This document shows positions 12,540 through 23,331 of a DNA stretch of 64,000 bases, one piece after another. Source of the DNA: Actinostola sp. cb2023 (Eukaryota; Cnidaria; Anthozoa; Actiniaria; Actinostolidae). The stretch spans positions 154,864 through 218,863 of the forward strand of contig JAUJYZ010001478.1 in the NCBI GenBank assembly GCA_033675265.1, written 5' to 3'. A program made the translations under genes and the position numbers. The notes under the pieces are model-generated. The model was not told where the DNA came from, ran no database searches, and worked only from the letters and a program-made list of their open reading frames with translations. Within the stretch, counting starts at the first letter, position 1; every line of letters begins with the position of its first letter.

Positions 12540-14200
12540 CGATCAACACAAAGAGCTGCTGCAAAGGAGGCTACCAGCGTTATCATTGTTGCGACTTACA
12601 GTTTTACCAAATAAAACAGCTGCAGAAACAACGTTAACATTTCTAGGATAGGTATGGAAAATCGCAATTTTAGGTCTGGGAGAGGGTCGGGGGTTTGACG
12701 TCCGTCGCACACCTCTACCCGAATACGCCCTTAGTACCACCCAGGCATCATCGTCATCATCATTAAACACCATGACCATCATCATGAACATCACCACCAA
12801 CAACAACAATAACAGCGGCAAGAACACCACCAAGACTGTAGCGATGCTTGGCACAAATAGTAAATGATGCCAAGTATTCCAAGTTGTTAGAGAAAATATC
12901 CACTCCATCTGGCTAAAATAGTACTGAGATGTCTCGTTATATCTCTGGTAGACTGGTACACGACCCCAGAGGCACTACATGATGAGGTAGATTTACACTT
13001 TCTGATACGTCTCCACATTCTGAGCCACTCAAATCTTGTAAAAGAACACCACATGATGGCCGATTGACAGCGCTCACGCTAGCTCCGTATTGACATAACA
13101 AACAACGCACACAATGTATGTCTGACTCGTGTAGATTGCAACGTTTATTCGGGATTTTATTCCGCCGCCGGCAGGCAACTAATAAGCTGTAAAACTGCTT
13201 GTATCATGGTAGTTCACTTTGATCATTTAATTGTGCGATATATCACCAGCATCTTGAAGCATTTCAGTTGTTAAAGTATACATTTTTAAAACTAACATTT
13301 TGCCGGGGATGATCTGAAATAGCGAAAACTTTCGTATCATGAAGTTTTTAGTTTTCCAGTACGATAATATCTGAAGTTAGTTTTTCCTTTTAGTAGTAAC
13401 TATTATTGCGAATCAGAAACAACAACTAGACGAATAAAGTTATTCAAATGTATCAATTAGTGAGGTGCGCCAGCTCTTGCTTGTTACTTGTTATTCTCCT
13501 CAAATTTGCATAATTAACTAAAGTTGCTTCACGTGAATAACAAAACGAGTACATTTACCCTTCAAAAACGTCAGTCCATGTGAAAGGTAGATACCCCTTC
13601 TTGTGAATGGACACTAATTCAGTCAGTCTAGTTGGTCAGATATTCCTAAAATCGGTTTAACTTCAGATACTAAAATCAGCTTCAATGATTTATACAAAAA
13701 GACTATATTTGCCAAACGTTTTTATCAGCGATATAAAACAGACAACTAGCAAAGATCCCACAAATTAGAAGCCCTTATGTAGATGTTCCGAAACGCTGTT
13801 AAACTTTTTTTTAAATTCATTTTAATCAGCTGTGGCTTGCTTAACAAAATGCATAAATTCGCAATTATTTTACTCTCGTCCCAGGCCCTCTCTCTATAGG
13901 AAATACCAATCCCATTTTTTACCATACCTTGAGGGGTGAGGCAAAAACCAACCCCACAGCTGTTATCTGCTATCAATACTTTATCTATGGCAAAAAGGTG
14001 GTTAAGTTTGGAAGACCCCCATTTTCCGCTCAATCTTCGATGTTTACAGTCAACCTCTCTTAAGTTGCTACAGGAGCCCATTAATGGGCTCCTGGTTGCT
14101 ATTAATCATTCCTAGAAAAGTTTCTACTAGTGATAAGCTATTTGCAGCTGAATTTCAAAATATTCTTTCTGAAGTACGTAAATAAAATTGTGATTTTATG
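12540..14200. other. Unannotated sequence with one perfect palindrome
   Basis: It contains (CATCATC/ACCACCAACAAC) simple sequence at 12735-12830. A perfect 24-bp palindrome, reading outward from the central ATTAAT as caggagcccatt/aatgggctcctg, lies at 14071-14094. A minus-strand open frame of 111 codons (13746-14081) starts in the palindrome but has no recognisable motif. I do not call it a gene. Confidence 0.6.
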
Positions 14201-15238
14201 CTAACAAGACGCTCAATGAGCGTACACTCGGGCTTATGAAAAGGACAATGTCAGTTGCGTGAGGAGAGACCTGACAATGACTGACAGTTGCGTGACGAGG
14301 GAGACTATATGTCTGATGAAGTACGATCTCGATTTACGAACATTGACCTTGCTCGCCTTAAATGCTTTGATGTAGTTTTGAAGTACGATTTTTACGATTC
14401 CTTTTCCTTCTGAATTTTTCAAACGTGGAATAAAATAAACATCCATCATGAGTTACTGAAAATAACTCGACTGGCTCGACTGTTTGCATGACTTCGGTAC
14501 ATATATATAGCTTTCTGTCAATAGATGGAGGAGTTATACATCGTTGGTCGTGAGTTTAATTATAAATACTCGAGGACATAACTGTACACGTACTATTACA
14601 ATTAGCAACAAACATGTACTCAAGGACATACGACTGGACTGTACACGTACTATTACAATTAGCAACAAACATGGCATAGCGAGGTCATGATAGTTTTTGA
14701 GTTCATTTCATTTACTTTTCAGTCTCGACTGGCTCAATTAGCAACAAACATGACAACATAGCGAGGTCTTGATACTTTTTGAGTTCATTTCATTTGCTTT
14801 TCAATTCATTTTTTGATGAGTTCGAGTTCGTGGAACGACGTCGTACAACAGCCGATAAAACACGGGCTTTAAACACGCTCATCTCACAGACAAAAGCATA
14901 CGCCGATTCGTGTGGGCCCACTCTGAAAGATGTCGTTTCATTTATAACAACAAGGACATAACTGTACACGTACGATTTAGGTGATCAAGCAGCTTCGGTG
15001 AGGTCGCTCATGTAAATGAAGCCTGTAGGAAGATTCACAAACGTATCTCTTCTTTGTGATACTACTGATTGATCTTATTGCTTCTTCTTGGTGACTGTTG
15101 ATGTCAGAAATATTGAAGTATTTGAGTAAGAACGTTGAGTCCTGTGTGTCGTTTGTTTTTTTCTTATCTGCTGAGTAATCTTGAAACTCGATACGATTAA
15201 ATACGTCGCATACTTTCTTCATTCTTTGACCGAACAAA

Positions 15239-15315
<77 letters not shown>

Positions 15316-15366
15316 CGAAAAACCCATTTTATAACTCGGGCTTCCTTCGGAAGGGCCCGAGTAATT
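14201..15366 (-). mobile_element. Terminal-hairpin element with (TAG)n, copy M1
   Basis: Read on the minus strand it starts ATTACTCGGGCCC as a stem-loop (15334-15362). It continues through a (TAG)n microsatellite (about 15239-15315) and ends at another palindrome CGCTCATTGAGCG followed by TCTTGTT. It has no terminal inverted repeats. Near 14570-14790 it holds internal partial duplications of 'attagcaacaaacatg'. Relatives are at 43866-44695 and 47427-48257. Confidence 0.75.
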
Positions 15367-15460
15367 AGGCACAAGACCCAGCAGGCCTTGACATATTTGA
15401 GTTCGCCATGATATTATAAATTAAAACTATGTCGTCTGCGCTCACTTATATTTTGCCGGA

Positions 15461-15518
15461 TATATATACATATCAAGAGAAAATGAGCTGTCCCTCATTT
15501 TCTCTTGTACATATATAT
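15461..15518. repeat. Small hairpin
   Basis: 'acatatcaagagaaaatgag' faces 'ctcattttctcttgtacata' across a 6-bp loop. It lies about 110 bp upstream of the start of duplication copy B. Confidence 0.85.
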
Positions 15519-15768
15519 TACAGTCGGTTTTAAAAGATCAGCGAACAGAAGATGAATCGCGGTAAATGTTTGCCATTTACTGAGTACTACTGAACACTTT
15601 AATAATAGGAATATGTGCCTGAACGTCGTGTCTCTATGTATGTTTTTCTAATTAACGGGTCATTGTTGTCACACGAATCCATGATACTAGTTTCTCATCG
15701 GTTTTAACAGTTTTCAAGAAATAATTGCAACGCAACACAACATCTCAGCGACAACCAGGAATTCAAAA

Positions 15769-18396
15769 ATGCCGGTAAGTGAAGTCCATAGTTTGTACAT
15801 TCGGGCTTCCACTAAACAGACAACTCATTGCAAATCATTTTAATAATATTTTAACGTTGTCTGTTGCAACGAGAGGTTTGTTCGGAGGCGACGCAACTGC
15901 CTATATTTTGAATTGGACAATAGACCGAATGCAATAATGGCGGAATAATTTGCATAAACTGAAAAAAAAAACGAATTTAATAAATATAATATCATTTTTT
16001 GTAAGATCATACATAGTTTAGTAATACACCAAAAGCCCATCGATTTAAATGAAACCCTCGTAAAGTTATAACCATTTGAATTCTAGCAATTGCATGGAAA
16101 CGAGGCTAGTCAGTCCAAAACTCAATTTCCCATACAAATCTGTGTGATTTCAATTCGCTATAACTTTTTACATATTTGTAGAATCGCTCTAAAATCTTGT
16201 AGGTTTCTTTTTGTTATTATACTCTTTGAAACGATGACTGTATCATATCACTAACTACACAATAAATGAGATTTACTGATTCCACCATTATATTCGGTCT
16301 ATTAGTATCACCGAAATCGAAGTGCATGGTTTTGGAGGATCTATAGGGGGTTATTTCGTCTAAACGGCCCCTAAGCGACACCTCAGAACCCCTAGATTAA
16401 ACCCTTGATAAAAGCCTATTACTTATGGGCTAGTCCATGTCCCTGTTTCCGAAGCCCCCTTGGCAAAATCCTGGATCCGCCCCAGAATGCGGCCGGTAGG
16501 CTTTGGCACATTCTGCTCTTTTTCTTGCTGAAATGCTAATGTTTAATCATTCTTGATTCTCTTTTTTTTTTCTCCTAAAATGCACAAATTAGCATGTGCT
16601 ACTAATGCATGAAACGCTAAAAAAATACATAGAACAAATTGTTGTTTCAACACAGACGCCATTTTGTTTCTGAAACTTCTGACCAGTTAATTAATTAGCA
16701 ATTTTGTCTGCCATTATTTGCCTGCCTTTGTCATCGGCAAATAATTAATCTGCTCACCACTGACACATCACGATATTTTGCCCAACCTCGTCCAATAATT
16801 GCTAATTATTTGCAACAATTAAAATGGCTTTGCATCGTAATGCGCATGAGCAGACCATTAATTCGTAGGCAATTATTTGCAGTTCTCTCCGTCAATCAAA
16901 ACGACGAAAAAGTAATTTGCCTAATAAAATAATATATCTTACCGTGACCACTACAACAGCGAGGATTGCGTTATGAGATTTATTAATTAATGTAATTCAA
17001 TTCTGTACGTCATCACTGTTATTAAAATTCTGTTTTTGATGTCACAAACGTTCCTCAGGAGTTATTTTTGAGAATTTGAAGTTGTTCGCCTCGGACTGTA
17101 ACTAGCTCAGTGATTGCTCGGGCTTTCAGTGAAATCCCGTCAAGTTCTTGCGGGATAGCGGGATTGCAGGACACTATATATAGAGACCCTCTGATTAATT
17201 TAAGAGCGTGCGCCGTTTTTTATCCAGCCAGAGCAGTTGGACCTATATAGAATATTTCCTTTCTTGCAGATAACGCTGTATCATTACACAACCAATCATC
17301 ATGCCGACATGATAAGAATAGAGAAACTAATACGAGGATCGACCACAAGTACTCCCTTGAAATACAGACAACATGGCTGTGGTAAGGTTCTTTCTGCGTT
17401 GATGATGATGATGATGATGATGTGGTTGTCAGTATATTTAACAAATTGCAGATGGTTTTTCGCTGTGTGTACTCTTATTGACACACACTTGACGCCATAA
17501 AATACCCAAAGCTTTGCAGTTGAATCACAAGCGCACAATAACAAAGTCAAAAAAAAATCCAAAAACAAGGACAAATTTTGAAAGAAAAACTGTTTCAAGC
17601 ACGCGAGCGATTCAATGCATGGCTGATAGCCAATCAGATTGCGAGATTACGCTCTTTTAAAAAACGTACTTGTTTCGATCAATGCGCGCTTTTTATACAC
17701 ATGTATATGTTGTTTTGTCGGAGTGCTATATAACAGATTTAAAGCACAAATGTAATTTGCGGCCATGCGGTTTACGATCATAAGAAAGGCTCAAAATCTG
17801 CTTTGAAACTTTTTACTTCATACACGGAATGATTAGAATGATGAATTACTGGAAGATGAATTCGAGAGAGATGATTACATTGATATGGTGATAATTCTTG
17901 GAGAAATTCAACGTTAATTTATTAAGAACACATTTACAAACCTCGATCCTTAACCATAGTGATTTCAATTGTTTTGTCCTCATGAATTATTAATGAGTTT
18001 GAGGTGGTTTTAATAATGATTGCGGTGGGTGATACAATACAATAAACTGCATTTAAAGAGGTGCTAGTAATATCAATATATCCCAATTCTAATTACGTAC
18101 CTTCTGTTGTTTGCCACCCAGGTGTCTATTTCACATCCCTTAGCCCATACACTGACCCAACGTTCTTGGCTTTGAACAACTTTACCAATGGGGGCACTCA
18201 GGTGACCAGCAGAATGTTAATGACCGATGAACTGTACAGGAAAATATGCTCGGTCATACGAATTACCTTCCAAGAACACGAAGTGCAAAAAATAGTCAAA
18301 ATGAACAGAGACATTTACTTGTACCCTGGTAGTATTGCTCTTAGTAATTATGAAGGACGTTACCAGATCTATAAGAACCCCAATTACAACTGCTAG
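15769..18396 (+). CDS. HYD1-type ADP-ribosyltransferase-like small protein, copy B (3 exons)
   Basis: Exons are 15769-15774, 17270-17381 and 18122-18396, with the same donors, acceptors and phases as copy A. The exon sum is 393 nt, 130 codons plus stop. LYHYT lies at the start of exon 2 and VYFTSL at the start of exon 3. Compared with copy A it keeps six extra residues (TDELYR) in exon 3. A hand count over aligned exons finds about 23 substitutions, only two or three silent, giving about 16 residue changes. The adjacent intron differs less than exon 2. Independent preservation of both reading frames through splicing argues that both copies are, or recently were, functional. Biochemical role is unknown; NAD-dependent modification is possible but inferred. 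Confidence 0.75.
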
Positions 18397-18485
18397 CTCA
18401 CATAGAGATTACGAGGCTTACCATTCTAAAAAACGACGAAGGATCAACCCGCACATTGTACAGGTTCTGTACTGGATGGAGTGTA

Positions 18486-18590
18486 CAATACACCACTTCA
18501 CAATTCTCACGAACAATCAATGTTGGACATACTGCGCATATAATAAAAACTAGGAACTATTGTTCGTGAGAACTGTGAAGTGGTGTATTG
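18486..18590 (+). repeat. 3' flank hairpin carrying a polyadenylation signal, copy B
   Basis: Same hairpin as at 3540-3644. AATAAA lies at 18542-18547 in the loop, about 150 bp past the stop codon. Confidence 0.8.
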
Positions 18591-19900
18591 TGCATGAGTT
18601 TCATTTTGGACCATTTGCAAGAGTTCTAGCAAGAGTAGCTAGCTTAGGTCGATCTAGCACTAAATACACAGAGGGGGTTCCGGCCATGCAGCATACCAGC
18701 ATACCGCTGGTAAATACTCTTTATAGTGCCGGCTCATCAATGCCGAAGCGCCTCGATCTTTCTATTAAGCACCCCTCTAAGAAATGATTTTCGGATAAGC
18801 GCCCCCTCTCTAATAACCAACGTAACTCCAACACCTCTCCAAAAAAAACAGCTAGCGTTAGTCTAATATATAGGCGCCCGGCAAAGAAAGGAAGTGTATG
18901 GCAGTGGAGTGTCAGCGGTGGAAAGATATAGATATCTGCATTTCTTTAGGTTTCACTGTTTTAGTAGGAAGGACTATAGTTAGCCTGATTTTCAGACGGT
19001 CAGTGGTCCTTATTATTACTAATCAGGCTAGTCTATTTTTTTTTTTTATATTTTATAAACTTCGCCACATGGGCAGGGAAACCCCACATGCAGAGCAAAG
19101 CTCCACTACGGGGACCCAAAATAAAGATAATAATACTACATATAGTACGTGATGAGAGAGTCGTGGACCAGTACTATATAACAGTATTTACAATTTAACA
19201 ATAAGCACAATATCTTTCTACTAACATACATGTATATAAAAATACTGCCCTTGAGTTAATTAACACGTGGGATATTCACAGTCTTGTGTCGAATGAATCA
19301 TTCAACCCATCGTTGCTTGCTGCGCTGTCTAGAGCTGCGTCGTCAAAGACTACTGCACCATTCACGTGTCGCTTATGATCTATAAATGTGAAATATTTGT
19401 ATCATTAGCTAACAAATAAAAGCAATACAACACATTGACCATGTTTATATTGTTAGAAACACGCGGGAGAACACGTCGAGAAGTAGACTGATTCCATAAG
19501 TCGGTCCCAGTTTTGTCGATCCTGATGTCGCTCACCCAACCGCGACTTATCACATATCATATCAGATTTTGTTCTCGTCTCGAAATACGGAGACCTCCAA
19601 TCAAATCACTCGTTATATGGTCTGATAAGATTTGAACCAATCACAGAACAGCTCTTATTGCTCTAAACTACTTCCGTTACGATAACTCTTCCAAGATCAT
19701 TCCGAAGCCATTTTGTGAACCACGTTTAGCATGTTTAGTGAAACTCTGGAAGGAAAAGAAAGGGTTTCTTTAAAGAATTTGGAAGAGAGGCAACTCAGAG
19801 GGCTCTATTCAATCGGAATATGCATTCGTTAGTGTTCCTAGGGCCGCCGTATACAAAGCATTTGTTGTGGGAATTCACTCGAAATATTCAACGGCTGACG

Positions 19901-21851
19901 CAACCTCGTCCCCAGGGCCCTCTCTTCTCGCTATTTTCAAAATGGCGGACGCTCGAGAGAAGACTCTGATGTAGGCTGGTCACGTGTCTCCAAGAATCTT
20001 GGAGGTTCGTACCCAGGCTGCCATTTTCCTTATGGTCGAAAGTAATCGAAAGGGTCTAGTGAAGAGTTACTGAAGAATGTTGCGATTGTTTTGCCTCACT
20101 GAAATAATAAATAAAATCACTTTCTAAGCTGGAGCAATTCTGGCCATTTGAAAAGCAGCGGTTCGGAAGTGTGATCATATTAATGAGACAACTGAACAGG
20201 TCAGATCGACAGTTTATTCGCTGTAAACAAGTGCTGCTATTTGTATACAAACACCTTTCATCTCTAACGGCTAAAGTACAAAACATGTTGACGTGGATTA
20301 ACGTGTCACATACTGCAAAACTCAAGAGCAAAAGCACTAGCAAATTATGTAAACAACGACAATAATATATCAGTTTGCCGTGTCACCGTCGGCATGCTGT
20401 AATTCGAAGAACACCGGAACACCGGAACACCGGAACGTCGGATTAATATTTTTTTATTTCACGTGTGTTATTTGTTTATACTCGTTTTTATTGTTGACAT
20501 ACGCATTGACAAAAAATAAATAAATACAGTACCGATCGAAACTAACCTCAAACGCGAAGTCAACAATAACGCAAAGCAATCGCAAAGCAAACCCTGCCGA
20601 TGTTTGCGTTTGTTTAGCGTTTACTAAATGAACTCAAAGCAAACCCAAAGTAAACTCTCATGGATTTCATGTTCGAAAGCATTCAAACATCGTTAAATAT
20701 ATTTAAGCTTACAATGTAATACAATAATTCAGTACTTCAAGTTTACCGTAAATATAACAAAATAATGCACACACAAAATACACAAAATCAAACACACCTC
20801 AGCAAACTGAAAGCGAGCAAAATTATCCTAAACTAAAAGCGATTTCTGTGTCTTTCTGTGTCGAAATCTCATTGCCAAAGGACACGAATTCGAAGACATT
20901 TTAGATAAAAGATGACAATGTTTTCGCAAAGAATGAAAGGAACACAACCAACTAGACATCGACTAGACACTTGGCGCCGAGATGTGTCACGTTACGTCAC
21001 ACAAAGAAACCGCTAATCAGATGACAAGGGAGTAATGGCGGATCGTAGCGAATGGCTTCGCAAAGTTTGCTCTTCAAAGTCCGAAAAGTTAAATGTACCA
21101 GTCGAAGATCAAGAAAATATTTACCTTATTGAGAAATTGCAATTTAATCCGTCCAAATATGTACAAATATGACAATTCCGAACCAGAAATCTTCCTTTAG
21201 TTTCCTTTGTAATTCACTGACATATTCATTTACGTTCGTTCGTTCGACCTTCGGCTCGGGTTGCTCAATAGAACTATGCAGATTTTCTGTACAACGGCAA
21301 AGCAAACGGTTGTTGTTGTGAAACGTCTGGCATTTACAACAGTCAAAAAAAGTTATTGTTCAACATATTCTACAATTTGAGTCACATAAATGAAAAATAA
21401 ATCAGAAAAAAAACCGAAGAAAATGTTGTTCCGGTGTTCCGGTGTTCCGACGTTCCGGTGTTCCGGTGTTCTTCGAATTACAGCATGCCGTCACCGTCCG
21501 AGTAGTCTTGCTCGTATAAATTGATACCTTGCTTTACGGTAAACGATCTCGATCGGTGGACTTTTTCATGTTCCTAAAGACATTTCAATGCTTCGATAAC
21601 ACTCACACATCACTTGCAGCGGCTTCGATCTTCCTAATTCGATACATTTGGGACCAGAAAAGAACTATCCGTTGAAACTATAAATTCACTCGATGATTCG
21701 AATATTAATTTATGCTATTTTTAGCAACCTTCGATATAGACCAATTAGAAGGCTTGTTGTGTTATCCAATCAAAATGCGTTTTAGTTCAGCCTCTCTCGA
21801 GCGTCCGCCATTTTGAAATAGCGAGAAGAGAGGGCCCTGGGGACGAGGTTG
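19901..21851. mobile_element. CAAYCTCGTYCCCAG-family transposon, second member
   Basis: Terminal repeats of about 58 bp start CAACCTCGTCCCCAGGGCCC and end in their inverse. The flanks CGGCTGACG and CGGCCGACG are a 9-bp target duplication with one mismatch. It is nested in 19484-22317 and itself interrupted by 20391-21489. No transposase is seen. Confidence 0.87.
20391..21489. mobile_element. GGCATGCTGTAATTCGAAGA transposon, third nesting level
   Basis: Terminal inverted repeats GGCATGCTGTAATTCGAAGA are followed by direct runs of 'acaccgga'. The target duplication GTCACCGTC is exact (20382-20390 and 21490-21498). The 1.1-kb interior has no coding potential I can support. Confidence 0.88.
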
Positions 21852-22474
21852 CGGCCGACGCTAGGTCCGCACGTCGAATAAAAACACCGACTAATACTGC
21901 AACTCTGAGTCGTTTGGTTTGGACTTGGTTCGACAGCTGGAGGGGAAAAAGCTTTCTTTTTGTCTTTCTTTGTGTCCTGTGAATCGATTGTGAATCTGTG
22001 TTCTGTGATTCTGTGATTCCACGGGCCGTCGAAGTAGCATATATTCTTGTCATTTTTCTCGAACATCTTTATAAACCTTATTGTTTTTCAAACGTCCAGA
22101 CATTCTCTGTATTCATACATATAGATTCAAATGATATGTTAAATAGTTATTCAGAATTTTGGGAACAACAGATTTCGCTGAAATCTACAACCTAATTAAA
22201 ATGCAAGAGCCTCGTTTTCGTTTGAACAGAATATTAGTGTAAATGTGATAAGTCGCTAGTAGTTGAGCGACCACCTATCTAACAGGAGTGAAAACAGCGA
22301 CTTATGGAATCAGTCTAGTCGAGAAGGTACGAGAATAAAACAGTTACAAATAGTAATCACCATCATCTATACATTTTTATAGCGCCATATCTGTAAGACG
22401 CTGGTGATTTGTAATTGTGATCGTGATTGTAAAGCTCTTTTGAGCTACCAGTAAAAAACGTTATATCAAATAAA

Positions 22475-22735
<261 letters not shown>

Positions 22736-23215
22736 CTATACATATATCATAGTTCTTATTATTATTATTATTTGATATTGAAACATGAAGCATGAGGATT
22801 ATTTGCCAGGATTTCCATTCATAATATAAATTACCGTTTCTATTTGAAAATTAAAAATTCTCCGTTGCGATGTTTTGAATGCAAACTTAATGTTGGGCGC
22901 GCAAAAGGATTGTGGTAACGTGGATTGGTGACATACATGTACACTTCTTACTACATTTGATAATCTAAACATCCAATACTCATCTCACTAGTTTTTTAGA
23001 AAAACCTACGGTACCGTGACACTCCAATGGCTTCCTTTCTTAACCAATCAAAAAGCGTGCAGATGCATCTCATCCAATCAAACTCTTTTGTTACTCATAC
23101 GAACACGACTCTATTGTATAGAGTGCTGGTATCATTAATTTAATTGATACGACATTCATGCAGTAGACAGAAATAGAATAATTGCGTATTAGAAAAAGTG
23201 AAGCGATCGACTCAC

Positions 23216-23331
23216 CATTTTGTTTCGTGTCCTTCCTTTGCACAATAAACAACACGATAACTACCAACATTGACAAGAAGGCTGCAGTACTAGTGACTAG
23301 AGGAAACGCAAGGCGTATGTATTCACCAGAC
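23216..23331 (-). CDS. MFSD12: MFSD12-like exon 8 (last transmembrane helix)
   Basis: Acceptor TTATTTATTGTAG. It encodes LAFPLVTSTAAFLSMLVVIV, a clear transmembrane helix, then basic residues. It lies beyond the retrotransposon in intron 7. The end at GTGAGT is a choice; without that donor the frame runs to 23091. Confidence 0.68.

Larger units (their letters stand above)
19484..22317. mobile_element. TAGACTGATTCCATAAGTCG transposon with 9-bp target duplication
   Basis: Both ends carry TAGACTGATTCCATAAGTCG in inverse orientation, followed by subterminal repeats of 'gcgacttatcacat'. The flanks are GTCGAGAAG at 19475-19483 and 22318-22326. Copy A at about 6338-6348 has a diverged single copy of the target with no insert. 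Most of its length is a second transposon (19901-21851). Confidence 0.87.
15624..22406 (+). repeat. Segmental duplication, copy B
   Basis: This is a direct copy of 1-6432. It starts at 'cgtcgtgtctctatg' and ends near 'ggtgatttgtaattg'. The match is interrupted by the 19484-22317 transposon and resumes on its far side at 22318-22406. That shows the insert postdates, or was lost from one copy after, the duplication. Confidence 0.93.

Noticed and set aside
12190..12908. Overlapping minus-strand frames of 85-124 codons
   Set aside because: They cross the 'gtcctaaacagggta' repeats and simple sequence and contain no recognisable domain.
13746..14081. 111-codon minus-strand frame starting MGSCSNLREVD
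   Set aside because: It has an ATG, but no motif, no splice context and no second copy to test conservation.
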